Positions 29,652 to 39,948 of a DNA stretch of 64,000 nucleotides are shown one piece after another. This stretch comes from Mycolicibacterium septicum DSM 44393 (GTDB taxonomy: Bacteria > Actinomycetota > Actinomycetes > Mycobacteriales > Mycobacteriaceae), in NCBI RefSeq assembly GCF_000455325.1, contig NZ_HG322951.1, positions 3,455,156-3,519,155 on the forward strand, written 5' to 3'. How positions within the stretch are numbered: the stretch's first letter is position 1; each line of letters begins with the position of its first letter. Position numbers and translations under genes: made by a program. The notes under the pieces were generated by a model that had not been told where the DNA came from, searched no databases, and was given only the letters and a program-made list of their open reading frames with translations.

Positions 29652-30566
29652 ATGAATGAACATCTGCGCGAGGGCGGCATCGTGGGTGGTGCGGACGCGG
29701 ATTCGGGAATCGACGTGGTGCTGGTCACCGGCCTGTCCGGGGCGGGGCGCGGCACCGCGGCCAAGGTGTTGGAAGACCTCGGCTGGTATGTCGCCGACAA
29801 CCTGCCGCCGGAGCTGATCGCCCGCATGGTCGAGTTGGGGCTGGCCGCCGGATCGCGGATCACCCAGCTGGCCGTGGTGATGGATGTGCGGTCGCGCGGC
29901 TTCACCGGTGATCTCGATTGGGTGCGCAACGAATTGGCGGCGCGCAGCATCACCCCGCGGGTTTTGTTTCTCGAGGCCTCCGATGACATCCTGGTGCGCC
30001 GCTATGAGCAGAACCGTCGCAGCCACCCGCTACAGGGCACGCAGACCCTGGCGGAGGGGATCGCGGCCGAACGGGCGTTGCTGGCCCCGGTGCGCGCGGC
30101 GGCCGATCTGGTGATCGACACGTCTGCGCTCCCGGTGCCTGCGTTGCGTGAGAGCATCGAGCGTGCGTTCGGCGGTGAGACCGTCGCGTATACGAATGTC
30201 ACCGTGGAGTCGTTCGGCTACAAGTACGGCCTGCCGATGGACGCGGACACGGTGATGGATGTGCGGTTCCTGCCCAACCCGCATTGGGTCGACGAATTGC
30301 GGCCGCACAGCGGTCAACATCCGGATGTCCGTGACTACGTGCTGGGACAACCGGGGGCCCGAGAATTTCTCGACACCTACCATCGTCTGTTGGACGTGGT
30401 GATCGCCGGATACCGCCGGGAGGGGAAGCGCTATATGACCGTCGCCATCGGCTGTACTGGCGGCAAACACCGAAGCGTGGCGATTGCCGAGGCGCTGGCG
30501 GAGCGGTTGCAGGGCGGTGACGGGCTCACTGTGCATGTGCTGCACCGGGATCTGGGTCGCGAATGA
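29652..30566 (+). CDS. rapZ: RNase adapter / nucleotide-binding protein RapZ (YvcJ)
   Basis: A 304-residue P-loop protein. The N-terminal Walker A reads GLSGAGRGTA near residue 28 (usual GLSGAGKS; the lysine is Arg here), followed by LEDLGWYVADNLPPELI; the C-terminal half contains FGYKYGLPMDADTVMDVRFLPNP and the GCTGGKHRSVAIAE block near 277. In E. coli RapZ controls a small RNA; in Gram-positives YvcJ has nucleotidase activity and its role is unclear. The stop overlaps the cuvA ATG. The rapZ-yvcK-whiA order is conserved in Gram-positive bacteria. Confidence 0.94.
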   Translation: MNEHLREGGIVGGADADSGIDVVLVTGLSGAGRGTAAKVLEDLGWYVADNLPPELIARMVELGLAAGSRITQLAVVMDVRSRGFTGDLDWVRNELAARSITPRVLFLEASDDILVRRYEQNRRSHPLQGTQTLAEGIAAERALLAPVRAAADLVIDTSALPVPALRESIERAFGGETVAYTNVTVESFGYKYGLPMDADTVMDVRFLPNPHWVDELRPHSGQHPDVRDYVLGQPGAREFLDTYHRLLDVVIAGYRREGKRYMTVAIGCTGGKHRSVAIAEALAERLQGGDGLTVHVLHRDLGRE

Positions 30567-31621
30567 CCCCGCGCATCGTGGCCCTCGGTGGAGGGCATGG
30601 GTTGTACGCGACCTTGTCGGCGGCTCGACGGCTCAGCCCGCATGTGACGGCGGTGGTGACGGTTGCCGACGACGGTGGGTCGTCTGGTCGGCTGCGTAGC
30701 GAACTCGATGTGGTGCCGCCCGGTGACCTGCGAATGGCGTTGGCGGCCTTGGCCTCTGACAGCCCGCACGGCAGGCTCTGGGCGACCATCATCCAGCACC
30801 GGTTCGGTGGCAGCGGCGCGCTGGCCGGTCACCCGATCGGCAATCTGATCCTGGCGGGCCTCAGCGAGGTCCTGGCCGATCCGGTCGCCGCGCTCGACGA
30901 ACTCGGGCGAATCCTGGGAGTGAAGGGCCGGGTGCTGCCGATGTGCCCGATCGCCCTGCAGATCGAGGCCGACGTCGCCGGCCTGGAGTCCGATCCCCGG
31001 ATGAGCCGGGTGATCCGCGGTCAGGTGGCGATCGCCAGCACGGTGGGCAAGGTGCGCCGGGTGCGGTTGCTGCCCGGGGATCCGCCGGCCACCCGGCAGG
31101 CCGTCGAGGCCATCATGAGTGCCGATCTCGTGGTGCTCGGGCCGGGATCGTGGTTCACCAGTGTGATCCCGCACGTGTTGGTGCCTCAGTTGGCGGCGGC
31201 ATTGCGGTCGACGACGGCCCGGCGTGCGCTGGTCTTGAATCTGGCGGCGGAGCCGGGTGAAACGGCGGGGTTCTCGGCCGAGCGTCACATCCATGTTCTG
31301 GCCCAGCATGCTCCGGACTTCAGCGTGCATGACATCATCGTCGATGCCAGCCGGGTGCCGAGCGACCGTGAACGGGAGCAACTCATCCGCACCGCCAACA
31401 TCCTCAATGCCCGCGTTGAGTTTGCTGACGTGTCTCGACCTGGTACACCTTTACATGACCCGGCGAAGTTGGCCGCGGTGCTGGAGGGTGTCCGATTGCG
31501 CGCGATGGCGCCCAGGGCTGTGCAGGAGTCCACCGTTCCCACGCCCGCTGCGAGGTCGGTCGACGTGGCGCAGCAGGAGCCGGCGCCGAAAACACCGAGA
31601 GGGGACGATCCGTGGCGATGA
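30563..31621 (+). CDS. cuvA: YvcK/CuvA-family protein
   Basis: A 352-residue protein of the YvcK (CofD-like) family, named CuvA in mycobacteria, where it is needed for cell shape and growth on some carbon sources and probably influences peptidoglycan precursor allocation. The nucleotide-binding N-terminus [16 protein letters not shown] and [13 protein letters not shown] near 35 are intact, as are [11 protein letters not shown] and [18 protein letters not shown] near 195. Start and stop both overlap neighbours (rapZ by 4 bp, whiA by 10 bp), so all three are translated together. Confidence 0.94.
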   Translation: MTPRIVALGGGHGLYATLSAARRLSPHVTAVVTVADDGGSSGRLRSELDVVPPGDLRMALAALASDSPHGRLWATIIQHRFGGSGALAGHPIGNLILAGLSEVLADPVAALDELGRILGVKGRVLPMCPIALQIEADVAGLESDPRMSRVIRGQVAIASTVGKVRRVRLLPGDPPATRQAVEAIMSADLVVLGPGSWFTSVIPHVLVPQLAAALRSTTARRALVLNLAAEPGETAGFSAERHIHVLAQHAPDFSVHDIIVDASRVPSDREREQLIRTANILNARVEFADVSRPGTPLHDPAKLAAVLEGVRLRAMAPRAVQESTVPTPAARSVDVAQQEPAPKTPRGDDPWR

Positions 31622-32595
31622 CAGCCGAGGTGAAAGACGAGCTGAGCCGCCTCGTAGTCAACTCGGTGAGTGCTCGCCGCGCGGAGGTGGCGTCCTTGTT
31701 GCGCTTTGCCGGCGGCCTGCACATCGTGGCAGGCCGGGTGGTGGTGGAAGCCGAGGTGGATCTCGGGATCATCGCGCGCCGCCTGCGCAAGGACATCTAC
31801 GACCTGTACGGGTACAACGCCGTGGTGCACGTCCTGTCGGCCAGCGGCATCCGCAAGAACACCCGCTATGTCGTGCGGGTGGCTGCCGATGGGGAAGCCC
31901 TGGCCCGGCAGACGGGGCTGCTCGATCTTCGTGGACGCCCGGTGCGAGGCCTGCCCGCGCAGGTGGTCGGCGGCAGTGTCGGTGACGCGGAGGCCGCATG
32001 GCGTGGGGCGTTCCTCGCACACGGATCGTTGACCGAGCCCGGTCGGTCGTCCGCGCTCGAGGTCAGTTGTCCCGGTCCGGAGGCGGCCCTGGCTCTCGTC
32101 GGTGCGGCCAGGCGGCTCGGCGTCAGTGCCAAGGCCCGCGAGGTGCGAGGCGCTGACCGGGTGGTGGTGCGCGACGGCGAGGCCATCGGCGCCCTGCTGA
32201 CCCGGATGGGTGCCCAGGACACGCGGCTGACGTGGGAGGAACGGCGCATGCGCCGCGAGGTCCGGGCCACGGCCAATCGCCTGGCCAATTTCGACGATGC
32301 CAACCTGCGCCGGTCGGCGCGTGCCGCGGTGGCCGCGGCTGCCCGGGTGGAGCGTGCGTTGGAAATCCTCGGTGACGGAGTGCCCGATCACCTCGCTGCG
32401 GCGGGCAAGCTGCGGGTCGAGCACCGGCAGGCGTCCCTGGAGGAGTTGGGCCGGCTCGCTGATCCGCCGATGACGAAAGATGCTGTGGCCGGCCGTATCC
32501 GGCGCCTGCTGTCGATGGCCGACCGCAAGGCCAAGCAGGAAGGGCTGCCCGACACCGAGTCGGCGGTGACCCCGGACCTGCTCGACGACGCCTGA
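31612..32595 (+). CDS. whiA: WhiA sporulation-type transcriptional regulator
   Basis: A 327-residue DNA-binding protein with an N-terminal LAGLIDADG-like domain (about 1-220) and a C-terminal helix-turn-helix (about 275-310; [24 protein letters not shown]). In Streptomyces WhiA with WhiB controls division genes; the mycobacterial orthologue is thought to act in cell division as well. I chose the GTG at 31612, with GAGGGG seven bases upstream; the ATG at 31618, which would overlap the cuvA stop by four bases, is the alternative. Convergent with the SLC13 permease. Confidence 0.94.
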   Translation: MAMTAEVKDELSRLVVNSVSARRAEVASLLRFAGGLHIVAGRVVVEAEVDLGIIARRLRKDIYDLYGYNAVVHVLSASGIRKNTRYVVRVAADGEALARQTGLLDLRGRPVRGLPAQVVGGSVGDAEAAWRGAFLAHGSLTEPGRSSALEVSCPGPEAALALVGAARRLGVSAKAREVRGADRVVVRDGEAIGALLTRMGAQDTRLTWEERRMRREVRATANRLANFDDANLRRSARAAVAAAARVERALEILGDGVPDHLAAAGKLRVEHRQASLEELGRLADPPMTKDAVAGRIRRLLSMADRKAKQEGLPDTESAVTPDLLDDA

Positions 32596-32625
32596 GTCGC
32601 GCGAAATCGCAAGCGCTTCATGGCA

Positions 32626-34287
32626 TCACGCGGTCAGTAGGGCCCAGCCGACGCCGAACGCACCGAGCACGGACACCGCGATCAGTGGGATGCCGAACGC
32701 CACAAAGGTTCTCGTTGTGTAGCCACCCGGGCGCATGACCATCAGGTTGGATTGGTGGCTGAACGGGTTGAGGAACGTGAATGAGATGCACGTGCCGACC
32801 AGGATCAGCAGCACTACCGGATCCAGTCCGGTGCCCGAGGCGATCGTCAGGACAACCGGGGTGAGGATCGCGGCGGCGGCGGCATTGGTGACGATATTGG
32901 TCAGCACCGTGGTGCCGACGACGATCACGAGGACGATGAGGGCGGTACTACCCCCGGACAGACTCAGGATCGCCTGGGAGATGTAGTCGCCGAGACCGCT
33001 GTTGACCACGATCGTGCCCAGCCCGATGGACCCGGCGATGATCGCGAGAATGTTCCAGTTGAGGGCGCGCACCGCGGATCGGGGCGTCAGTACACCGGTG
33101 AGCACCATCAGCACCGCACCGGCGACGGCGATGAGTTCGACGGGGGCCAGCCCGAGCGTCCCGGCGGTGATCACCGCGGCCAGGATCGTGAGGGCAACCC
33201 ACGTCTTGCCGGTCTGCGGCGCCTTCCCGGTTGCCTGTTGCCAGAGCGCAACCAGCGGATGGTCGGCGAGAGCTTCGGCCGAGCCCGCGGTCACCAGGCA
33301 CAGCGCACCCGGTTCGGCGTGTGCGTCACGCAACCGCTTGGCCGTTTGAGCGGCGACCACCTTGATGTCCTCGTTCTCCTCGAGGTCGCGCACGGTGGCC
33401 TGTTCGTTGTCGGCGACCGCGACGAGGTACAGCCGTTGCGGGGACGATCCGAATCGGGGGCTGCCCCAGAGTATTCGGACCCCGACCTCGGTGGTCCGGT
33501 AGACCAGCACGTCATCGACTTCCAGGATGGAATCGGCGCCGATCGGCTTGCCCCAGCGCAACACCTCCTGAAGGTCGAACTCGGAGGTGGAGTCGATGCC
33601 GAGCTCCGCCGCGGTCCGGCCGAGGGCGTTGGCCTTGGCCGAGATCGGAATCTCGGTCTGCCAAGTGAATTCCCGTTCGGCCATCTTGGGTTCGCCACTG
33701 AGCATGCGTGGCGCGGCGACCAGTAGCGCCGCCCAGCCGGCGAGGGCGACGGGAACGGCGACCGGGACGAACGAGAACATCGACAGTTCGACGCCCGACG
33801 GCGCGGCCAGCGCGGCGATGAGCAGATTGGAACTGGTCCCGATGAGTGTGGCCGACCCGGCCAGCGTGGTGGCGTGCGCGACCGGCAGCAGAACCCCGCG
33901 GGCCGGCACGCCCGACTGCTGCTGGAGTTCCTTCGCAGCGGGAATGAGCATCGCCACGATCGGGGTGGTGTTGATGAGGGCGGAGACGAAACCGACTGGT
34001 GGGATGAGGCGCCGCAGTGCCTGGCTGGAACTGGTCACGCCGGACAGGAGCCGGTAGGTCACCCGCGAGACGATCCCGGTGTGCAGAACGCCTTTCGCGA
34101 TCACCAGCATCGCCGCGACGGTGATCACGCCCGCGTTGCTCAAGCCGGCGAAAAGCTCACTTGGCGTAGCGATTCCGAGTAGTCCGGCGGCAACGAGCGC
34201 GCAGATCAGGGCCAGTACCGCCGGGGCTCGGCCTGTCGTCATGGCCACGAGGGTGAGGACGACGATCACTGCTGCGACGACTGCCAT
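32626..34287 (-). CDS. SLC13/DASS-family anion permease
   Basis: A 553-residue membrane transporter with two bundles of helices (about 1-190 and 345-553) around a cytoplasmic region of about 205-330 resembling TrkA-C (RCK-C) regulatory domains. The two inverted-repeat signatures are SALINTTPIVAMLIP near 105 and TNIVTNAAAAAILTPV near 475, the substrate/Na+ hairpins of SLC13 carriers. Substrates may be sulfate, dicarboxylates or other anions. The ATG at 34287 begins the first helix; the open frame further upstream runs antisense to tetR and is not coding. It is divergent from, and probably controlled by, the TetR gene. Confidence 0.85.
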   Translation of the reverse strand: MAVVAAVIVVLTLVAMTTGRAPAVLALICALVAAGLLGIATPSELFAGLSNAGVITVAAMLVIAKGVLHTGIVSRVTYRLLSGVTSSSQALRRLIPPVGFVSALINTTPIVAMLIPAAKELQQQSGVPARGVLLPVAHATTLAGSATLIGTSSNLLIAALAAPSGVELSMFSFVPVAVPVALAGWAALLVAAPRMLSGEPKMAEREFTWQTEIPISAKANALGRTAAELGIDSTSEFDLQEVLRWGKPIGADSILEVDDVLVYRTTEVGVRILWGSPRFGSSPQRLYLVAVADNEQATVRDLEENEDIKVVAAQTAKRLRDAHAEPGALCLVTAGSAEALADHPLVALWQQATGKAPQTGKTWVALTILAAVITAGTLGLAPVELIAVAGAVLMVLTGVLTPRSAVRALNWNILAIIAGSIGLGTIVVNSGLGDYISQAILSLSGGSTALIVLVIVVGTTVLTNIVTNAAAAAILTPVVLTIASGTGLDPVVLLILVGTCISFTFLNPFSHQSNLMVMRPGGYTTRTFVAFGIPLIAVSVLGAFGVGWALLTA

Positions 34288-34342
34288 ACCGGCATTCTCG
34301 GGCACGGCGGGTTGGTGCGCCGGGTCGCGGGAATTCGGATAG

Positions 34343-34363
34343 TGACTATTACTCGAATAGTCA
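34343..34363. promoter_or_regulatory. TetR-type operator palindrome
   Basis: TGACTATT (34343-34350) and AATAGTCA (34356-34363) are perfect 8-bp inverted repeats around a 5-bp spacer. It lies in the 90-bp divergent region: just upstream of TACTAT (34365-34370), the tetR -10, and over minus-strand CACTAT (34339-34344), a possible permease -10. A regulator bound here would block both promoters. Confidence 0.75.
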
Positions 34364-34364
34364 T

Positions 34365-34370
34365 TACTAT
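34365..34370 (+). promoter_or_regulatory. -10 element of tetR (leaderless layout)
   Basis: TACTAT, last T 8 bases before the ATG at 34378, adjacent to the palindromic operator. Confidence 0.5.
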
Positions 34371-34377
34371 CTGAAAT

Positions 34378-35022
34378 ATGGTCGATGGCCGCAGCGACAA
34401 GGACGCGACGCCGGTGCGGCGCACCCGGGCCGAGAATCAGGCACGGACCCGCGCGGCGCTCCTGGATGCGGCCGCCCAGACCTGCGCCCGGAAGGGCTAC
34501 GCCGCGGCATCGGTGGACGAGATCGCCGCGGCGGCGGGGTATTCGGTCGGCGCGGTCTATTCGAACTTCTCCGGTAAGGAGCAGTTGTTCTCCGAGCTGA
34601 TGAACGAACGTGCCTCCGGCCGGATCGACCAGGTGGTACAGGCCCTCGCGGACAACGCCGAGCAGGGACCCTTGACGGCGCTGGGCCGGGTGCTCGTCGA
34701 GATCGCGGACAACGACATCGCGTTCGAGGCGATCCAGGCCGAATTCTGGTTGCATGCCGTCCGCAATCCCGATGCCATGCAGATCCTGCAGGACCGCTCG
34801 GCCCGCACGCTCGCCTCGCTGCGCGAGATCCTCGCCGATGCGCTGGAGCGCAACAACATCGACGACAGCGTCTCCGTGGAGGGGTTCGCGGTGGTGGTTC
34901 TCGCCCTGTTCCAGGGACTGATCCGGCAGCGGCGCATCGATCCCGAACGCGTGCCCGACGAGCTTTTCGGCCAGGCGCTGGCCTGGCAACTCGCCGGCAT
35001 GCCGAAGAAGGGCAAGAGGTAG
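34378..35022 (+). CDS. TetR-family transcriptional regulator
   Basis: A 214-residue regulator with the N-terminal TetR helix-turn-helix (about 18-65: RAALLDAAAQTCARKGYAAASVDEIAAAAGYSVGAVYSNF-type) and an all-helical ligand-binding C-terminal domain. It has a perfect palindrome immediately upstream and is probably a repressor of itself and the divergent SLC13 permease; the downstream hydroxylase (5 bases away) is likely in its transcript. The inducer is unknown. Confidence 0.9.
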   Translation: MVDGRSDKDATPVRRTRAENQARTRAALLDAAAQTCARKGYAAASVDEIAAAAGYSVGAVYSNFSGKEQLFSELMNERASGRIDQVVQALADNAEQGPLTALGRVLVEIADNDIAFEAIQAEFWLHAVRNPDAMQILQDRSARTLASLREILADALERNNIDDSVSVEGFAVVVLALFQGLIRQRRIDPERVPDELFGQALAWQLAGMPKKGKR

Positions 35023-35027
35023 CCGCG

Positions 35028-35945
35028 ATGGATCCGCTGCGGATCGGGCTCTACGCGATGCCCGCCTTCTTCGTCCTGATGGCGGTCGAATTCCTCGGCT
35101 ACCGCTTCGACAGAAGCAGGGAGGACGCCCCCCGGCCCCGGGCCGGGATCTCGTGGCGGGACAGCGTCACGAACCTCTCGATCTACGCACTGGGCTTCGT
35201 GCTGCGGCCGCTGGACAAATTCATCGGGGTTCCGATGGTCGCCATCGCCGCATCCCTGACGCCGCTACACCTCTCGGCATCGCACTGGTGGGTCTGGGTG
35301 CTGGCCATCGTCCTGGCCGACCTGGCCTACTACCTGCAACACCGGATGTCGCACCGCATCCGGATGTTCTGGGCCGCGCACAACGTGCACCATTCGAGCC
35401 AGTACTTCAACCTGTCCACGGCCCTGCGGTTGTCCTGGCTGATCCCGGGATCGTTCCTGGCCACCATCGGTTATGTGGGGTTGGCCCTGATCGGCATCCC
35501 GGCCTGGTTGGTCTTCCTGTCGCAGGCGATCGTGCTGCTCTACCAATTCCCGATCCACACCGAGCGCATCGATCGGCTTCCCCGCGCGATCGAGTACGTG
35601 TTCAACACCCCGTCGCACCATCGCGTGCACCACGGAGCCAACAATCCCTACCTCGACAAGAACTACGCAGGCATCTTCATCCTGTGGGACCGGATGTTCG
35701 GCACCTTCGTCGCCGAGGGTGAACCCGTCCGCTACGGCCTGACCAAGAACATCGACACCCACAACCCGCTCAGGGTGAACTACCACGAGTTCGCCACCAT
35801 GATCGGCGACGTCTGGCGGGCACGGACCTGGCGAGGCAGGCTCGGCTACCTGTTCGGTCCGCCTGGGTGGAGTGAAAACGCGGACCCTGCAACGACTGTC
35901 GAGCGTAGTGAGCAGAAGCCCTCGGTCCAGAGCGCGATGACCTAG
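35028..35945 (+). CDS. Sterol desaturase / fatty acid hydroxylase family protein
   Basis: A 305-residue integral membrane protein of the di-iron fatty acid hydroxylase superfamily. The histidine clusters that bind the metals are present: HRMSH near 105, HNVHHSSQYFNLS near 119, and HHRVHHG near 197. Several hydrophobic helices flank them. It should hydroxylate or desaturate a lipid; the substrate (fatty acyl, sterol or carotenoid) cannot be told. It follows tetR by five bases, so lipid modification may be under the same control as the divergent permease. Confidence 0.87.
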   Translation: MDPLRIGLYAMPAFFVLMAVEFLGYRFDRSREDAPRPRAGISWRDSVTNLSIYALGFVLRPLDKFIGVPMVAIAASLTPLHLSASHWWVWVLAIVLADLAYYLQHRMSHRIRMFWAAHNVHHSSQYFNLSTALRLSWLIPGSFLATIGYVGLALIGIPAWLVFLSQAIVLLYQFPIHTERIDRLPRAIEYVFNTPSHHRVHHGANNPYLDKNYAGIFILWDRMFGTFVAEGEPVRYGLTKNIDTHNPLRVNYHEFATMIGDVWRARTWRGRLGYLFGPPGWSENADPATTVERSEQKPSVQSAMT

Positions 35946-36020
35946 GGGCGTCGGTCGCCGTCGTTGCCGACACCTGCCGGGTTGTCGTGCTTGAGTCACG
36001 CCGACGTCATTGCGGCGTTG

Positions 36021-36026
36021 TAGTGT
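36021..36026 (+). promoter_or_regulatory. Putative -10 element of the ABC exporter
   Basis: TAGTGT; transcription from about 36033 would give a leader of about 42 nt to the ATG at 36075, including GAGGCAG as ribosome-binding site. Confidence 0.3.
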
Positions 36027-36074
36027 GTGGCGACAAACTTCGACGTCAACCCCCCGATTGAGGCAGCGCTCGCG

Positions 36075-37850
36075 ATGAGACTGATTCTTGAGCTGATTCG
36101 CCCTTACCGGTTGCTGGTCGCCGGAATCTTCGCGGTCCTACTGATACAGATCGCGACGGGCCTTGCCGCGCCCTGGCCGTTGAAGGTCGTGCTGGACAGC
36201 GTGGTCGGCCACCACCCGCTGCCGGGATGGCTACACGGTCTGCTGCAGCCACTGCTCGGCGGTGAAGGCAAGATGCACATCGCCGGCCTGGCCGCGATCA
36301 TGGTGTTCGTCATCGCGGTGATCGCCGCCATCGCGTCGTACGTCGCCAACTACCTGACCGAAACGGTCGGTCAGCGCATCGGCAACGACCTGCGCACCCG
36401 CGCCTACCACCACCTTCAGCAGCTGTCGCTGAACTATTTCGACACCCATCGGGTCGGGCCGATCCTGAGCACGCTCACCGATGACGTCGACACCATCCAG
36501 GGGTTCGCGTCGGCCTCCACGCTGGGTATCGCGACCGACCTGCTGACCATCGTCGGCATGTTGGCCATGATGCTGTGGCTGCAATGGGATTTCACGCTCA
36601 TCGCGCTGGCGGTGGCGCCGCTGCTGCTGTTGTTCGTTTCGCGGATTCGGAAGGCCGTCAAGGCGGCGACACACGAAGTGCGCAAGCGGGAATCCGACAT
36701 CGTCGCGGTCGCAGAGGAAGGTCTGCAGTCGATCCGTGTGGTCAAGGCGTTCGACCGCGAGGAACTGCAGGAGCGCCAGCTGGCGATGGTCGGTCAGCAG
36801 GCCGTGGACGCCGCGCTCAACGCCAGGCGGGTGAAGTCGGTGGTGTCACCGATCGTCACCGTCGTGGTGGCCGCCTGCACCGCGGTGGTGTTGTGGCGGG
36901 GTTCGGCGCTCATCCTGGCCGGTGCGATGACGGCGGGCACGCTGACCGTGTTCATCTCCTACCTGGCGTCGTTCTTCAAGCCGGTGCAGGATCTGGCCAA
37001 GCTCACCAACACCATCGCGATGGCCTCGGTCGGAGTGGACCGCGTCAATGCCCTGCTGACGGCCGAGACGTCGGTCGAGGAGAAGCCCGAGGCGATCGAA
37101 CCGGAGAAGATCAAGGGCGCGATCAGCTTCGAGCGGGTGGCCTTCAGTTACGACAGCGAAACTCCCGTGCTGCGCGATGTCACCTTCGAGGTGAAACCCG
37201 GACAGCTCGTGGGCGTCGTGGGGCACACGGGAAGCGGAAAATCCAGTCTGGTCAGCCTGATTCCCCGGTTCTACGACCCGAGCATGGGCACCGTCCGCAT
37301 CGACGGCGTCGACCTGCGGGACTACAAACTTCACGAACTCCGCCGCCAGATCGCCTACGTCCTGCAGGACACCGTCCTGTTCCGGGGCACCATCCGCGAC
37401 AACATCGCCTTCGGCCGGCCCGAGGCCGACCACGACGAGATCGTCGAGATGGCCAAGCTGGCCAACGCGCATGAGTTTATCTCCGAGATGCCGCAGGGCT
37501 ATGACAGCCCGGTCGGGGAGCGGGGGCTCACCCTCTCCGGCGGTCAGCGTCAGCGCATCGGTATCGCCCGCGCCCTCATCCGGGACAGCCCGATTCTCAT
37601 CCTCGACGAGCCGACCGCCGCCCTGGACGCCGAGTCCGAGCACCTGGTGATGTCAGCGCTCCAGCGCCTGATGAGCGGACGCACCGTCATCACGATCGCC
37701 CACCGCCTCAGCACCATTCGCGATGCGGACAAGATCGTCGTGCTCGAGGAGGGGCGAGTGGTCGAAGAGGGATCGCACACCGAACTGCTGACCGCAGGCG
37801 GCAGATATGCCGAGTTGCACCGCATCCAATACGAGGACGAGACAACGTGA
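36075..37850 (+). CDS. ABC exporter half-transporter (fused permease and ATPase)
   Basis: A 591-residue half-transporter: six membrane helices (about 10-300) followed by an ATPase with Walker A GHTGSGKSS near 393, Q-loop, signature LSGGQRQR near 490, Walker B ILILDEPTAALD near 512 and the H-loop IAHR. It should act as a homodimer. I start at the ATG at 36075, with GAGGCAG ahead of it; the GTG at 36027 would add 16 residues without a ribosome-binding site. The cargo is unknown. Its stop overlaps the PLD-like gene (GTGA, 37847-37850), suggesting lipid-related export. Confidence 0.88.
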   Translation: MRLILELIRPYRLLVAGIFAVLLIQIATGLAAPWPLKVVLDSVVGHHPLPGWLHGLLQPLLGGEGKMHIAGLAAIMVFVIAVIAAIASYVANYLTETVGQRIGNDLRTRAYHHLQQLSLNYFDTHRVGPILSTLTDDVDTIQGFASASTLGIATDLLTIVGMLAMMLWLQWDFTLIALAVAPLLLLFVSRIRKAVKAATHEVRKRESDIVAVAEEGLQSIRVVKAFDREELQERQLAMVGQQAVDAALNARRVKSVVSPIVTVVVAACTAVVLWRGSALILAGAMTAGTLTVFISYLASFFKPVQDLAKLTNTIAMASVGVDRVNALLTAETSVEEKPEAIEPEKIKGAISFERVAFSYDSETPVLRDVTFEVKPGQLVGVVGHTGSGKSSLVSLIPRFYDPSMGTVRIDGVDLRDYKLHELRRQIAYVLQDTVLFRGTIRDNIAFGRPEADHDEIVEMAKLANAHEFISEMPQGYDSPVGERGLTLSGGQRQRIGIARALIRDSPILILDEPTAALDAESEHLVMSALQRLMSGRTVITIAHRLSTIRDADKIVVLEEGRVVEEGSHTELLTAGGRYAELHRIQYEDETT

Positions 37851-38839
37851 CGCGTTCGCTGATCATCCTGCCCGACGACTCGGCCAAGCCGGTGCTCGAC
37901 GCGATCGCCGCGTCCACCCGGTCGGTGCGGATCAAGATGTTCGCCTTCAACCACCTGCCGCTGCTGGAGGCGGTGGTGGCCGCCCACCGGCGCGGCGTGG
38001 ATGTCAAGGTCATGCTCAACCCCGAACGTCGCGACGGGGAAACCGACAACGACGTCGCGCGGGAGACGTTGCAGCGGTTCGGCATCGAGGTCCGGGCCAG
38101 CAACCCGGCCTTCGACCTGACGCACGAGAAGTCCATGGTGGTCGATGACGACCATGCGTTCGTCGAGTCGTTGAACTGGACCGAGGAGAACTTCACGGTG
38201 ACGCGCGACTACGCCGTCGTCACCCCCAGCGCCTACGAAGTCGCCGAGATCGTCGACTGCTTCGAAGCCGACTGGGCTCGGGAGGAGTTCGACCCCGGCG
38301 GCGGGGCACACCTGATCTGGTGCCCGACCAACGGTCGGCATCGCATCGCCGAGTTCATCGACAGTGCCAAGCACACCCTGTTCGTCCAGAACGAGCGCTA
38401 TCAGGATCCGGTGATCATCGAGCGCCTGGTCCGTGCGGCGCATCGCGGGGTGAAGGTGCACGTCATGGCCCGCGCGGCACACCACCTCAAGTCGGGCAAG
38501 CTTCTCGAAGGCGTCAGCGGGATGCGCATCCTCGACGACGTCGGCATCAAGATCCACCGGCTCAAGCACATGAAGCTGCACGCGAAAATGATTCTGGCCG
38601 ACCACGAGCGGGCCATCGTCGGCTCGATCAACTTCTCCCCGGGAAGCTTCGACCATCGGCGCGAACTGGCCATCGAGGTGACCGATCACCACATCATCAA
38701 GCGCCTGAACGAGGTGGCGCATCACGACTGGAAACACTCCGAGCCGATGGACCTGTCGGACGAGGGGTTGATCGCCGATCTCGTCGGTCAGGACCCGCAC
38801 GAACTCGACCAACTCGCCCTGCACGACCCCGATATCTGA
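37847..38839 (+). CDS. Phospholipase D-like (cardiolipin synthase-type) protein
   Basis: A 330-residue PLD-superfamily protein with two HKD motifs: HEKSMVVDDDHAF near 89 and HAKMILADHERAIVGSINF near 245, each followed by the N/S residues of the active site. Both are intact, so catalysis through a phosphohistidine is expected. The family includes cardiolipin synthases, phospholipases and nucleases. No membrane anchor is apparent, which is unusual for a cardiolipin synthase. Translationally coupled to the ABC exporter. Confidence 0.85.
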   Translation: MTRSLIILPDDSAKPVLDAIAASTRSVRIKMFAFNHLPLLEAVVAAHRRGVDVKVMLNPERRDGETDNDVARETLQRFGIEVRASNPAFDLTHEKSMVVDDDHAFVESLNWTEENFTVTRDYAVVTPSAYEVAEIVDCFEADWAREEFDPGGGAHLIWCPTNGRHRIAEFIDSAKHTLFVQNERYQDPVIIERLVRAAHRGVKVHVMARAAHHLKSGKLLEGVSGMRILDDVGIKIHRLKHMKLHAKMILADHERAIVGSINFSPGSFDHRRELAIEVTDHHIIKRLNEVAHHDWKHSEPMDLSDEGLIADLVGQDPHELDQLALHDPDI

Positions 38840-39943
<1,104 letters not shown>

Positions 39944-39948
39944 TACCG

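Noticed and set aside
34288..34989. N-terminal extension of the SLC13 permease frame
   Set aside because: It is antisense to tetR and crosses the operator region; the protein begins naturally at the ATG at 34287.
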